A DNA stretch of 64,000 nt from Anarhynchus alexandrinus (GCA_008711295.1 VUYV01000073.1:1798996-1862995); one strand, 5' to 3'. Positions 34,975 through 48,639 are shown, numbered from the stretch's first letter. Notes: generated by a model not told the origin, from the letters alone. Made by a program: numbers and translations.

Positions 34975-37900
34975 CCATCACCCTTGCCTACCAGATGAAA
35001 TAAACATGAGGGCCGCTCAAGTGTTTATCAATTCTTTCCACTGGCTGAGCCTGCAAAAATGCTCTTGTAGATTACTGGGTAGAGATGTGTCCTTTGAAGG
35101 TAAAGGGCATAAATGATTTGACTGCATTCTGCATGCATATAGTTATCCCGAGTATAGTTACACCAATTATTTTACCATCTGAAATCATTCAGCTGAAGAG
35201 TTCTAGTTGTGTGAGCATCTACTATAGGGAACAAATTTTCTTTGACTTTAGTTTGCTACAGTCCACTAAAGGAAGAGGTTAAGGTGGTAAACACGGCACA
35301 AACCACGTATGGGCTCAGGTCTGCAGAAAGATGTGTAGGAAAACGAGTGAATAACACCACCCCAGGGAGCTGCAGGGACCATTAATTCATGAGCTATTCT
35401 GCTGCCTGCTGCCCATGGTATCCCCAGTGGAAATACTCCCGGTCACTGAAGAGGTGAGCCCTTATCACTTCCCCAGAGCACAGCAGTCACTTTGCATCTC
35501 CTTGCTCCAGCTGGGGCAAGTCAGGAATGTCTTGGTAAGGATGTAACTGTCAGGAGCACCAACCTGGTGGCAATTGAGTTATTACAGGAAAATGGAGTAC
35601 AAGTCTTGCTATGAGCCCGGTAGAAGCCAAAGGGGAGCATCATTAAAAGGTGCATTTTTACGGACACTTTACGGCTAACAAGAGTGATGCTCCCTGGGGG
35701 AGCAGAGCCTTGACCAAATACTGCCTTGCTTGCCTAAGATGGATCAGCAAGGAGATATACTCTAGAAAAAGGTAGAGCCAAGATTAATAGCAAAAGTACA
35801 GTTAGCAACTTCACAGGGAGCATCCACAAGATAATTTATGACAGTGAAGGAAGGAAGGGTATGCACCATGGTAAGTGTTTGTATAAAAGAAGGGCAGTTC
35901 TGCAAAACAGGCTTATTAATATGAAAAATGAAAAATGAGATGGTTTTTATATTTCCAGAGTTGGGGAGATCTGAAGGCACAACTCATTCTTTATTTTTTA
36001 CAGTAGCATCTTTCTCCATTAACTCTTCACAAGGATTTGGTTAACAAGAAAATGTCTTCTGATTTTTTTCTTGATTGCTTCCCTAGGAAGAGAGCCACAC
36101 ACACCTCAGTGGCATCAGGTTGATGTTTGACATGTGTAAGCAATTGGGAGCCAAAAGTAGCCGTATGCCTCTTTTCTTTTCCTCTTGGGCTGGTTGAGAG
36201 ATTGATTGACATCAAGTCAGGGTACAAAATCATCCCCAGAACAGGGCATTTAGAGCCAAAAGGTTTATACATTGGTAAAATTGCTGATCAGTTCTTCACT
36301 CTACAGTGCCTGCTTTTCCTCTGATGGCAGCAAGTTAACCTGGAACAAGCTGATAAGTAAGAGACACTAGGTGTTCGTGGATTCAGCCTTCTAGGTTTAC
36401 TTGAAACAAGCCTAGTGGCTTTCTCTCGGTGGCTCAGGAGTACTTAGTCCACCTTCCCTGTGGAGCAGTACAGCCTCAGGTGAGCTTCTCCTGGTCATCC
36501 TCATTCAGGTCCGCAGCTTTGAGTGAGGAAGAGTGAAGAAATTTCTCTTGTCTGCCTGTTAACATCTGTCCAGTTACACAGGAGGAGCAAGAGGATATGT
36601 AGTTCCCCCACCCAGACTTTCCATAGCTGTGTCTGCCGCTGCCTTCAGGTCTAACCCTCAAGCCTTGATGGTCCATATCTTAGACTATGGAGGTGACTCC
36701 TGAGGGCAATTTGTCTCCTTCTGAGATACGAGCTTAAGATAAGTCACCCATTGCAGCTATCTCTCGCCCATGACCATAGGAGGCATAATTCTTCGAAGGA
36801 ACCTCAGGTTTAGATGGCCAATGTTAGATTAGATGAATCCCACCTCAAGAACACAGGGTCACACTGGGAGGGAGTGATGAAGCCAAAAATAGGAACCAAG
36901 GCTTGTGGCCTAAAAGTGGGGGTCACCACCACTGAACCACTGTGTGGAGGATGCAGGGCTGCTTTGTAAGTCTCTAAGAATAAGGTATGTGATGAGGTGG
37001 CAGTGGAGATTATTCTGTGTAAACGGTCATTTAGTTTAATAACAGGGATATTAGGGAACTAGCTGGAAGGCTGCACAGTGCCTCCAGATTAGCAATTAGC
37101 ATGGCAGGGGTCATGACAAGACAGCCGGAGCTGGGAGGATGCTATTTCCAGAGTCCAGCTGCAGATTTCTTTTGCTGAGACCAAGAGTCAAAAGATCCCA
37201 AGGATGCTGGCCATTGAAAAGCGAGTTCCTTGAGGGAGAGGTTCACTAAGCTGTCAGGGAGCCACTTGCAGGGAAGGGACAGTCAGATACAGGCAGACTA
37301 CCACCAGTGGCCTGAAGAAGCGGAGCCTCTCTCTATACTAGAAAGAGGTCAGAGGTGCAGCTAACCCTGGAACTGTGACAAATCCTACATCTCAATCTCT
37401 TTTACACACTGGCTTTCCTATCCCTCTAATCCTCTTTGTCACCTGTCCCTAGACTTCTGCTATTTTTATCTTATCTCTTTTTGGATCTGAAATTACCAGA
37501 ATGGAACAAAAGCCTTCAATTTATATAATGGCGTAAAAATGATACTAAAAAAATCTCCCTCGTAGAGTATGAGACAATGGCCAGCATAAAATACCAGAGG
37601 TTTTCAGTGAGCTGCCTGGGCCATTTTTCTAAATGGTTACAGTTAATTCAGAACCCAGCAATGCATACGAGTAGTTCAAATGGTTTCTCTCGGTGTACAT
37701 TACCTTGCATTTGTTATCGGCCATCTCAGTGTCAACTGTCCTCATTGTTTTCCAGAAGAGGTACCAGTGCAGCAGCTGATGTTTTTCAACAGGTTATAAA
37801 GAAATGGCCATTTTGAGAGTAATGAGGGAGAGGCCCAGAAGAATGGGTGTATTGGACTCTTAGGAAAGCACTAGGGGCAGATTATGTTGGAAATTTTAAA

Positions 37901-40900
37901 CGTATTTACATTTCATAGCACTGATGTTTTTGCTGTGTTCACCACCCTTTCCCATTCCCACTCCTGGCAGGCTCACTGTGACCTAGGCACAACAGTGTGC
38001 ATAAGGGGTGGCAATGCCACTACCAAGGCTTCTGGCTTTGTCTTATTTGGACAAGTGACATCTACTGCTATTCCTTGGTTGTCTCCAAGGTTTTGAGAGT
38101 GACAGCTGCCAGCTGCCAGAAAGTGCATTCATCCTGAGCCCGGGATGGCCGTGGGAACACCAGGGCAATGCAGCCGCGACAAGTCCCACGCTGCTCTTGG
38201 AGCCAGCAGGGCAATGGGACAGATCACTTCTCTGCAGCCACCTCGCAGAAGTGTCTGCTGGTTTTCCTTCCTCCTGGGCCCAGTCCTGTCTCCACTGGGA
38301 ACAGCAAGACTCTAATTTTTGCTTTTTGGTCTCCTTTCGCCTCCTTTCTTCCACTGATATTGCAAAAGCCTAGCACGGTGCTGCAAGGCACACTTCGGCC
38401 AGTGATGCCCACTGTTTGAAGTAGGTGTGCTTGTGGCTCTGATGCATGGAGAGCTGGCTCCTCTCTAATAGCAGGGGTATTGCCAAAAATGACAACACTG
38501 GAGAGGTCCAGCATGACTGCAGACAGCACAGAAGTTTGCCTGCCAGGGAGTCTCAAGAAGCATCTGGCTCCTGAACGTTTCCCTCCTGAACCTGACGTTG
38601 GATAACGATAGCAATGAGGGACCTATTCTTCTCCCCTGTCTGTCTCCCTTGTCACACTCTCAGACCCGTTCTCTGCTTTTAGCTCCTTTTTCAAGCCCAC
38701 ACTTCTTCCTATGCTCTTCCTCCCAGTGATGTCAGAAGAAAGGAAAAATGTGTTATATGCAGAAAAATCAAACCTATTGACATCGCTGCTGATTTCAGCA
38801 GTGACTCATCTGCAGCCTCACACCGCGAGAGCTAACTTTTATTGCTCATTATAAAACAATATCTCCTAATAAGGGGGTGCAGTGCTCTGTGCTGCCAATA
38901 AGAGGACATTTAGCTTGGAAATTTGTGAGTGTAATTTATAGGCAGGCATGCCCGCATGCACGCACACACAGGTAATGATGGTGTTAGCCGTCTGACAAAT
39001 TGCGGGGCCTTGCACATTTGACCTCCTCCCCTGCCCTGTGTGCAGTATCGCATCTCCCAAGGGGTTCATCCTGACATCCCACCCCGCAGCAGCTTCCAGC
39101 TGCTGCCATTTTGGATATCCTGCCTATTTATTTCTTTCCAAAGATCCTCCCTGCTCTCACCCCTGGGGTTACTCTGTCTTGACTGCCACTGCATGCAGGG
39201 CTGTTTTGTGCGAAGCCTTGCTTAAGGATCAGATACCTTATAATTTTTTTTACTAGAAATGTGAACTTTATATTGTTAGTGGAAAGGGAAGCTTCAAAGC
39301 CTTCTACTGAGATATTTAGCTTTTGCCTTTAGCCCCGAGTATTCTCCATATATTGGACTTCAAAGCTAAGACCTTTTCCTATGTACAGTAAAGTCATTCT
39401 GGACATCTTCTGAATCACTTTGGATTGATTAAGTTTAATATTTCTATCTGAGCTGTGTACAGTTCACCTTACAGTAACTAGGGCTTGAGAAGTTGGGAGA
39501 TCTCAAAATGTTCCAAATAAAATTTTTAAAGTGTTTTCAAGCATTGCCAAAATAATTTTGCTGTAAAATATGCAGTGTATAGTCTCTGATTCAGTGCATC
39601 TTTATCTTCCCCTGAATTTTAGTACAAGTTAAGTACCTAACTGCTGAATAGTAATAGATTAAAGCACATGTTTAAACACTTTGCTGAATAGAGTCCATAC
39701 AAAATACATGATGTTGTGCTACAAGGTTTTTTCTTCAGCCATTCAGGGCTGAAAGGACACATTCACTGGTGGCTTTGGCACTTGTGACTAAAGAAAGCAT
39801 CTCACATTCAGCTGGGTAAACAACTTCATATCATGCTATTTGATGTCCTCATGCTCTCTTTCTAGTCTGTTTGTTTATTTGGACCTCTTTATCATAGCAT
39901 TTAGACAAAATACTTAATCTGATATGTTTGTATCATGGCATGGTAGTAAATGACCTCAAATTACAGTGCTATGTTTTCAAAATTACTGACATAAAGATAC
40001 TCGCCTTGCTGGAGCATCTTAGTAGGAGTCAATCCTTGACGCATATTCTAATTGGTATATTATGATTTTAATTGCTAAACTTCGATAAATGTCAGTATTG
40101 GCCCTGTTTCTCTCACTCAGATCGTTTGGTTTTGATTTCCAATGATTTGCAAGCTTTCTTTTACTCCCTCCAGCTTCTTTCATTTCTGTTCGGTTCAAGA
40201 AGAGTCGTTTCCCGTTTTCCTCCACCCGCAAAGCAAAGGCTTCCCTTTGCTCTTCTGAACCTGCACATTGCAATTATAATCAGTAATGAAAAGTCAGCAA
40301 ATGGCAATTGAAACAGTTGCTTTTCAGTAGAAATAAATGCTGTATCCTCTCGAGCAGGCAGGGCAGGTGATGAGCTTGTCAGTCAGGAACTCTCATGCTT
40401 GGCAGGGCGATTTACCTGTCTGATGTTCCTGCTCGTTTTCCATCATAAAATAAAAACACTTCACTTGTCAAACATCTTCCTTTTTTGGGATGCGTCTCGC
40501 ACGCACACTGCTCGTCCATTTGAAACTCAGCTGCACCTCTAGCAGTCAATCTGACAGCTCAGCCAGACAGACTCAATCCTAAAGAGATTTCCCAGTATCC
40601 CACTGAAGCATCTCAAAAGCTTGGGGCCTCCAAAATGGAAAGATTTTTTTACTGCATTTTTTTTTTTTAACAGAGAATTAACTATTAGCAGAAACAGAAC
40701 AGAACTTCTGAGTTTTTTAAAACTGGAAAAAAAAACCAAATCCCCTAGACATTGCAATGTCCTGGCTAACATTTAAGGTCTCCCTCCTACAACAGCTTGT
40801 GTTGAGTAAGCAAATCCAGAGCTGTGCTAATAGCAGATCTGGCCACCCAGGCTCACTGAGGTGGGTTGCTCCACAGTGACTATAACTTTGGGATGACTCT

Positions 40901-41977
40901 TGAGGCCATACTGCCTTGCTAGCTCCTGACCACAGCTGTCAGCATTTGTCCTTAGCGTGGCTCTGTACCCTGACAGACAAGCCTGCCTTTACGTCTGGGA
41001 CAGCCAGCCCAGGTTCCAGCCTCTCACAAAAGCATTTTGGTGGTTCTTCTCTCATCTGCACTTTAGAGCAGCAAGGATGGAAATGAAGACAGAGAGGCTC
41101 AGTTTATTCCTGTTTTTTCTAGTTCGGGGATAAAGGACTTTGCATACCATGGGACACAGAAGTTACTAAGCTGTCACCCACCCTACTCAGTTATCTCAGT
41201 AACACAAGTATCTAGTGCTTCAAGGAGAGGTCCCAGTCTTGGGACAAAGTGTTTATTAAGAGAGTTTCTTTCCAACTCTGAGTTGCTAATGGTTTGCCTT
41301 CTGCTTTGAAGCCTCAGAGTTTTTACCAGCATCCTTAGGATTTTGGGGAAACACGGGCCATGAGGCCAGCTCTGTGAGACTAGAGGTTGCCCAGTGTCCT
41401 GCAAGGACAGGATCACAGCGAAGAAGCTTGAGGAATGTCAATTTTGAATCTGACTGCAAACTTTTGCATCTTGTCTCTGCTGGCATCAGGAAGGATAGAG
41501 AGTGACTGGACTGCAATATAGCCATAGTTTCTAGCGTGTGCCATCTTTTTCCTAGCAGGTTAAACTTCTGTCATCCCTGACACTGTGCAAATCCTCGCAC
41601 TGTTTGCGCCCTGCTGCTGCCCCAACTACAGACCTCGGTGAGAAGCCTGCTTTGCTCAGGAAGCTGGAAGCTATTTTAAGGCATGAGGTACTTGCCATGC
41701 AAATAAAGGGTGTTACACATCTTGTTCTGAAAAATCACCACCATTCAATTAATCAGGCAGTTATTCATCTCACACTGTAATTGTAGCCTGCATGCCACTC
41801 ACCATCTCTAGGTATGTTGAATGAACTGATCTCATATTTAAGAATTTGCCAACAGTATAACTGAATGCAATTATTTTGACAAAGATTTTTCAGCATGGCA
41901 TTTTACAACACATGGGTTTTTTTGTATGTCCTGAAGTGAGGGGACAACCTTAGTAATTTAAACATCAGAGTTTCTCC
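34975..41977. other. Unassigned noncoding DNA
   Basis: About 7 kb without a supported gene or clear transposon. Slightly GC-richer patches at 38100-38300 and 39000-39210 give open frames on both strands that carry no domain. Stretches at about 38790-38950 and 40290-40500 look dense and non-repetitive, with motif words such as ATTATAAAACAA and GGCGATTTACCTGTCTG, and could be conserved elements, but nothing here proves that. T-runs at 40647-40669 are simple sequence. Confidence 0.45.
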
Positions 41978-42115
41978 TCCCATAGTTTACACCTGGGAAA
42001 CAGAAGTACAAGGTAGATTAAGTGATTCTCCTATGTTCACCCAGGAGGACAGTTGCCAAACTAAATTAAAATCCAGAGCTCAATCCACCAGCTCAGCCCC
42101 TAGGCCATATTGCCC
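41978..42115 (-). repeat. MIR SINE (reverse orientation)
   Basis: Read on the plus strand it follows the reverse complement of the mammalian-wide interspersed repeat order: TTTACACCTGGGAAACAGAAG (core end near TTTACAGATGAGGAAACTGAG), TTAAGTGATTC, GTTCACCCAG (for GGTCACACAG), AAAATCCAGAGCTC (for GGATTTGAACCCAG) and finally CCCCTAGGCCATATTGCC (for ACCACTAGGCCATACTGCC at the tRNA head). Both the tRNA-related head and the central core are covered. It is strongly diverged, as expected for an amniote-age, tRNA-derived SINE that used L2 machinery. Noncoding. Confidence 0.85.
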
Positions 42116-43800
42116 ACAATGGAGAGTCCTGGTGTACATAAACTGGGATGCAAAGGGGAGCACAAAACTGATTTCAGGAGATGCCAAAATGCCCCTCAAG
42201 CTCAGGGCTGACTGAGGCAGAGTAACAGGATAAGCTAGATGAAGAGCAAAGTACTGAGACATCAGAAGAGTGAAACATGCCACTGACTATTTGAAGCGAC
42301 CTCTTTCCTTGGCCAAATGATGCACCAATTAGTGGTTGGTTAATATTTAATATAACATATGTTTTAGCATTAGAGTAATATGCCAGGACAAAGGGCATCA
42401 CTATTTTGATAAATGACTGAACTTTCAGCAGCACGGAGGAAAGGGAGAGGGAGATTTTTATTTTCAAAGCAAATGAAGGTTTTGGCACACTCTATGGCCT
42501 AAAAATTTAATTTCCTATTTTTTCAAATTATATTAAAGGCAAACCAAATGACTCTTATGTTGGCTGAAGATCTGAGAGTATGAATACTCAATTGAAAGCT
42601 TTTGCATTATAGCAGCTTAACAAATTACCACCCATCTGGTAAGCCATCATATCTGGTCCCATGTGTGCTCTTAGCCATCCTTACATTGTAAGTTAAAGCA
42701 CATCAGCATCGGTGGGTTGGCCTGTCCCTCAGAGGTGCTGATGCCATTTGTTTGGAAGGGCGACAGCACCCTTTGGCCAGGTGGTAGGAGCACACGGCCA
42801 TCTGCTGAGCTTCTGAAACATGTGGCAATAAGGACTGCGAGCTATTGTCAAATCTCCACCTTCTGCAAGACAGATCCTGTGGGGTAAGGAAATGACAGGA
42901 GCTGCAGATGCAAAGCTTTCCGGGATTTGACCCAGCAATACCTCTGGCAGACGTCTATATTCTCTTCCATGTGTCCAAGGCTGATAAATGACACCAAAGG
43001 CACACAATAATGGCCAGCTCTTTGGTTCATTGGAACCACTTGGTTTTGAGAAGGCCTTTAATTTTCAGGTTGTACCTTGAGTTAGCCTGTACGGATGGTG
43101 CCTGGTGAGATCGATTACCCGCATTAAGAAGAAGGGGCAGTGATTCAGTGTTCTCGTAGCATGTGCTTTCAGACTAAATAGTGAACATCAGAGTATGGCA
43201 GGACAAGAGGAGACAGCGGCATTGAAGGCATTGATCTGAACTACATGTCTCTGCCAGAACTGTGCATTTTTTGCTGTAGACACAATCAAATATGTCAAAT
43301 GGCTGCTAAAATGTAAATGTTAGCAGTCAAGGTCATCTTCCAAGGGATACTGAACAGCATGCCCCAGGCAGGCCCCATTAGTGGCAGCACTGACAGCGTT
43401 CCCATCACCTTCTCCTCCCCCAGCTCTTTGCTCCATGCTGAGAAATATTCCAGAGGCAAAAGTCTTTTCCATCTGATGCTAAAAAGCTGTTCCCTCCTCC
43501 CAGCCGGCCGAAGCTCAAGTTTAATAAAAATCCTCATTAGTTGTCATCTAAATATGCAGGAGGTCCGTGCCAAGTATTGCAGCTGAGTTAGGAAAAGCCA
43601 AAGCAGGTTCTAATTAAAGATGGGGCCAGACTAAAACCTTGGGTCACAAGCCTATACCTTGTGGAAATTTGGATCCAAGCTCTGAATGCCATTGATCAGG
43701 ATGATCTCTTCACTCAAAGCCCTGGGTGCTACCAGGCAGTGCAGTTGTAAACCCCTCAGAGAGACCCTTTGATTCAGTCACCCCACGTAACATGGTGGAG
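42116..43800. other. Unassigned noncoding DNA
   Basis: No supported gene. The forward and reverse frames near 43295-43586 overlap each other and have no domain. Nothing else stands out. Confidence 0.5.
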
Positions 43801-44060
43801 ATTCTCTGGCTGCTTCACTTTAATTAAGGGATGGGAAGCTCTAATTAATACAACATGACAGTGAAAATATAATCAGTGGAGTGGCCCCTGTTGTTTGTTC
43901 GCATGTTAATTTTGCATTTTGCATGCTTTTTTTTTTTAACACGCTTGTTTTTTAATTTTGTGCAGCTATGCTTGAAAGCCAGTAGTGGCAGCGACAAAGT
44001 GTTCCACAAGGAGCCCGGGGGAACAGAGTGTTAATAAGTGCTGGGTTTGGCACCTGAGGA
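43801..44060 (+). promoter_or_regulatory. Candidate cis-regulatory block (homeodomain/POU words)
   Basis: It contains TTAATTAA at 43820-43827, CTAATTAATAC at about 43841, ATGTTAAT followed by TTTTGCATTTTGCATGC at about 43903-43926 (two POU-octamer-like TTTGCAT words five bases apart), and a T11 tract. The surroundings are non-repetitive and AT-rich with a GC-richer right side. This density is what many vertebrate developmental enhancers look like, but the call rests on motif words alone. Confidence 0.2.
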
Positions 44061-46050
44061 ACCACAGAGGTGCTTGGGGATTATATAAAACAAACGAAGT
44101 AGCTGGGTTTTTCTGTTAACATGATCATTAGGGAAGGACTGAAAATCAATGATATCTTATATTTCTGTCTTTATGTTTCAGGGTCAATGATGTACTGAGA
44201 CATGTGGGATCAACAAAACACAGATTTCTCATATTAGTTTCCCATGTTTTAGCTCTAGCAAAAGTCATGTTTTTAAAAAAAAATCTAAATTCTGCAGCAA
44301 AGATAGACTGTCATATGGCTGTGAGGTCTAGGGCAAAAAAGAGAAATCCTGAATCTGAAACTGTGTGGCCAATGACTCTCACCTTCCCTTGTAACTTAAA
44401 ATGCAGTGTTTCCCCTTGTTTAAACTTCTGGCTTCCTGGTCTTCTAACATCAGGAAGGACCTGAGTTCCCCTCCAGCTGCGAGGAAATGTTTTCATCCTA
44501 TAGCATTTACTGTGCATGTGTAACGGGATGTTCTCCCCACAGCTTCATTTCTGTCCAGGAGGGCTCTCAGGTTGCAAAAGCCTGTGACTCTGAGCAGTGG
44601 AGATGCTGGTGGCAAAAACTGAAGCTGGAGCTTGAATACATTAGCACATTTCCACCAAGTCCCCAAAATACAAGCTCATGTTAGCACTTTGCTATTGACA
44701 GAGAGGCCTCAGCTGGAAGGCAGGTACAAACACGGGCTTTATGGTCATTTGGGACACTGGCGTTCTCCTTATAATCCACGACTGGAACAGCTCAGCTGTT
44801 CTAACCAAATATAAATATCTACATCTGAACTACACACCACCATTTTGTTTAGGGATAATGGTCTAGAATAGACATTTCATCTCACCCTAAAGGCTTCAGA
44901 GATAAATCAGACCCTTAAAGTATCTCTCCTGAATGCAAGGAGTTCTTCAGGTGCCTTGCTTGTCCACAGATTTTGCGTGGTGGGCATTGAATGTTAAATG
45001 AGATGAGTTCCACTTGTCACATACATGACCCACGAACCCTGAGGCCAGAATCCTGCCTTAACATCTTCAAGGAGCTCTAGTGAATGGTATTTAGACTAGT
45101 AGTTTATTAAGAACTTAAAAACTGAGGCATTTTTATTCTACATATTCACTTAGGGCTAGAGCTTACAAAATACCTTCTTCCCAAAACATTTTTCTACTGA
45201 GCCTAGCTTTGGGCATGTTGAAAGTAATTGCATTAAACTTCATAAAACCTTTTGCAAAATTAATACTTCTCAGATGAGTCTGCTTGTCGGCAGCATATAA
45301 GAAGCTCTAAGAAGTCCATGCTAGACTTAAAAGTTGTTTTTCTAAATGGCATCTGTGTTACACTGTGAAAAAGTAGTCCAAAACCACTTGTAAAGTTGCA
45401 ATAGCCTTAAAGATTCAGGGTCTTTTATTCTTCCATTAATCACCTGACAACTCATGGTCATAGAACAAAGGACAGGTCATATTCAATGCGACCTCAGCCA
45501 GAGCTGCAGCTCCTGACCTGCCACGTCTGTAGAAGCAGACAGTCTTTGCCTGAAACACCATTACAAGGTCTAGCGAAGCACGTGCACACCGAGATGTTAG
45601 CTACCTGCAGCAAAAAGCATCGTGACTGGTGTTAATGGCAATTGTGGGACGTTGATAGCAGCCTAGAAAAACAACCTTTAGCTGAGAGAAGAAATCAGAG
45701 CTGATGAACAAACATTAATATTTCTTTCAGTTGTGTGAGACTCCTGTGAAGATTTACATAATTAATCTTCAGCAACAAAACATTTATAATGCAGTTTAAT
45801 AATCTGGGTGATAGACAGGTCATCTTAATTACCATCTTGCTTCCTGGTTTTAAAAGCCATTGTTTCCAAGCTCTTAGCTTAGAAGTGAATAGCTTGTATC
45901 AGCTTGAAGACAGCGCAGCAAGTTTGCAGATGATTAATGCCTGAGTGCTTGGCACTAACCGAGGATCTGTGAGACAGGTCCAAGCCCTTGCTCTGCCACA
46001 GGCTTCACACGTGACTGGGGGAGCAAGCGGTTTTGGGCACAGTTCTGCTT
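44061..46050. other. Unassigned noncoding DNA
   Basis: No supported gene. From about 45700 to 45850 several ATTA-containing words cluster (ATAATTAATC at 45758, TTTATAATGCAG, TTTAATAATC, CTTAATTACC), suggesting a possible homeodomain-rich element. Otherwise unique-looking. Confidence 0.45.
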
Positions 46051-46108
46051 TGCTGATATCCTGGTTGCTGATATCCCAGCAACTGATATCTGATACCCCA
46101 GTTGCAGG
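46051..46108 (+). repeat. Three 15-bp repeats of CTGATATC with a small hairpin
   Basis: CTGATATC starts at 46053, 46068 and 46083, exactly 15 bases apart, and a TGATACC follows. Between copies one and three, GTTGCTG (46064-46070) and CAGCAAC (46077-46083) form a perfect 7-bp inverted repeat around a six-base loop. This is a minisatellite-like seed. Its right flank CCCCAGTTGCAGG is partly related to the unit as well. Confidence 0.8.
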
Positions 46109-48639
46109 TTCAGTCACTTCCCTTCTCTCCCTCCTACAAATATGAAGTAATTGTGGGGATCTGTTCTGTGTAAAATTGAGTGTGTGGCTTGTAGTGTTTT
46201 GGTAGGGTTTTTTTGTTTGTTGGTTGGTTTGGTTTTTTTTAAAGACACCTCTTTGAAATACTTTTTTGTTGTTAAATCCTATTGTGTCACAATCTGCTGA
46301 AGAGATGCTAACTTCTTGTGAAAGGAAGGAAGGGGGAAATGAACATGGAGATGGACTCTTGGTCATCATGAAGAACTTGTTGCCAGCCTAACTATTAGGA
46401 TGGCTTTGGTAACTCCCCTGTACAAGGTGAGTGTAGAGGAAGGATTTCAAGGACAAAAATAAGGTGGCTTTTACACCTGTTTGGGGAGATGCTGTTTGAA
46501 ACTTGAAGTGGGGCCATGGAGAACATGGTATGAAAGAAAAGGGACTTGTTTGAAATTCAAAGGGGGCAGCAGAGACTAGAATCATGGGCGAACAGGAGAC
46601 AGAAATCACCTTTTAAGTGCTGAAAAGAAGATGACAGCACAGGGGCAAGCAAGGTCTTCACACAAAAGAGAAAGGGCAGCCAGTGGAGGGATTCACCATG
46701 AAAGCTGACATGGGCAGACAAAGAGGTTACAAAAATCATCTTTGCAGCAGTGCTCTAGAGGAATACTGGCAAAGCAAGACTGTGTTAGTGCTAAAGAAAA
46801 GGATGCTGCAAGAACCAAGACCCAAGATAACGAGCACCTTTCTGAGAGTTTTATTTGTGTAACTTGATTAGCAAGCCTGGATTTTACTTTTATCTAATAA
46901 AAGGTGAGACTTTAAGCTAGGGGTTGGATGTGAAAAGCCAAAGAGAAGTTCACACCCAGACTGTGAGCTTGATGCGAGGTAGCAGTGTTATCCAATTGCT
47001 CAAGAAAGAGCGAGCAGGAAAGACTGAGCAGGAAGAGCTCTCTTGCAGCCTGGCATAACTCACTGACATCTCCTAATGAATTGCTAACCAAACAGATCTT
47101 TTAGTTTGGACAGGAAAAGACCTTTCCTGTGCAGAGAGCAGATCCATCAGTCAAGGAAAGAGCCTGCCAGTGAGTAGTGTTTGCAGAGTAGAATATCCAA
47201 AATTAGAAGATTGCAGAAGAGAGGAATGCAGAACCATAGAAGTAAAGAGAAGGATCAGATCTGGTCATGAAGCAGGTGGCTGGAGAGCCGGGAGAGCTGG
47301 GGCTGTCCTGGGGCAGAAATGTGCCAGCGATGCTTGGTGCCACCTGGGCTGGGAGTAAAGCCAAAGAGGCAGGATGGAGCTCAGGATGGTTTCTTAAGAT
47401 GTGAACTACTGCTGTTGAGAAAGGACCCAAAAAAATCAAGGTGAAGTGGACTGTACAGCAGGACAGAAGGTACGGAGCAAGCCAGGCAAACACCACTTCA
47501 AACTACTATAACTTATAATGTATTAGAGAGAAGAATATACTTGCTCTCTAACTCTCATAACCTGGTATTCTTCGCTTAGGTGTGTAAGTCAAGCTTCCCA
47601 TCATGGTGGCTCAAGAAGTCTCTTATCTTGGAAACAATCACTGTCTAAAAAGATTAGGAGACAAAACCTATTTATAGTAGTGCCCCCTCCCACCAGGCTG
47701 TACAACCAGGGCTTTCAAGGGAAAAAAAGTGTGGCTGGGTTTCTGCGAGTAAAATCCTGTTCGGTCTTCTTACCTGAATAACCCTGCAGAGTGCATACTG
47801 TAGGAATGCTTGTATGTCTTTGTATCTTGTGTTATCTTGGCATCTCTGCATCAGCGCGAAGTCAGAAGAATGGATTTTCACCCTATAAGAACTGGTATCC
47901 TGGCATCAGGCTGAGCATTGTATAATGCTCTTGGGAAAAGGTTTCACTGCAGTCATTTGAGACTCTGGTGACTGAAGAGGATGAGAAAAAAAAAAAAAGA
48001 AGAAATCAAATAGGGATCTCGATAAATAGAATTTCAGATCTTGCATAATATCATTCAATGGCAACAGCAGGTGTTTGACAGTACTGTGAACTTCCTCAGA
48101 ATGGGATCCTGCCAACATGGCTGTGATTCAGTGCAATGATTCAATGACTGCAGGACGGTATCCTGCCAACCAGCCTTCCAGCAGAAAACTGTTCACCCCA
48201 CTGCAAACACTGCCAGTCCATTAGCATTTCAGATTTAGTCTATCTGCATGTCAGTAGAAGGCGTGCATCCCCTTCAGGTAATGGAAGGAGGGAGGGACAA
48301 AAATTCCATTTTCTCCCAGGGAATAAAAGGCAAAATTATCAGCTGCAATGTTATCTCTGAGGGGGAGCATGGGATGTGTTTTCTTTAAAGCTCAGAGTTT
48401 GAAAAAAATAAATGGCTCCCTTTTACTCTCTAGCCCTGCTTTTCCTTCCACCTCCAACCAGGAGCCTTGTTATAATAAGACAAGAGATCCTCACCAGCTT
48501 TCACTTATGCCTTCTAAACTGTGCAGAAATACTACCAACATCCTGAGATAAGTGAAGAAACTCAAGGAGCTGTCGTTAGCAGTCCCTGCTACAGATATTT
48601 TTTCAGCTGCTACCCTGCAGCTGGGCAAGCACCTCTGCC
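46109..48639. other. Unassigned noncoding DNA
   Basis: No supported gene. Simple sequence includes a T/G-rich tract at 46207-46240 and an A14 run at 47985-47998. ATCCTGCCAAC occurs twice, near 48105 and 48161, as a spaced direct repeat. The purine-rich plus strand at 46300-47400 produces long reverse-strand frames with no domain. Confidence 0.5.

Noticed and set aside
37577..37816. Forward frame with KWLQLIQNPA, similar to the RLQLIQNAA word of L2 reverse transcriptases
   Set aside because: Similarity stops after about eight residues; the expected HITP…LHWLP block that should follow is not convincing in any frame.
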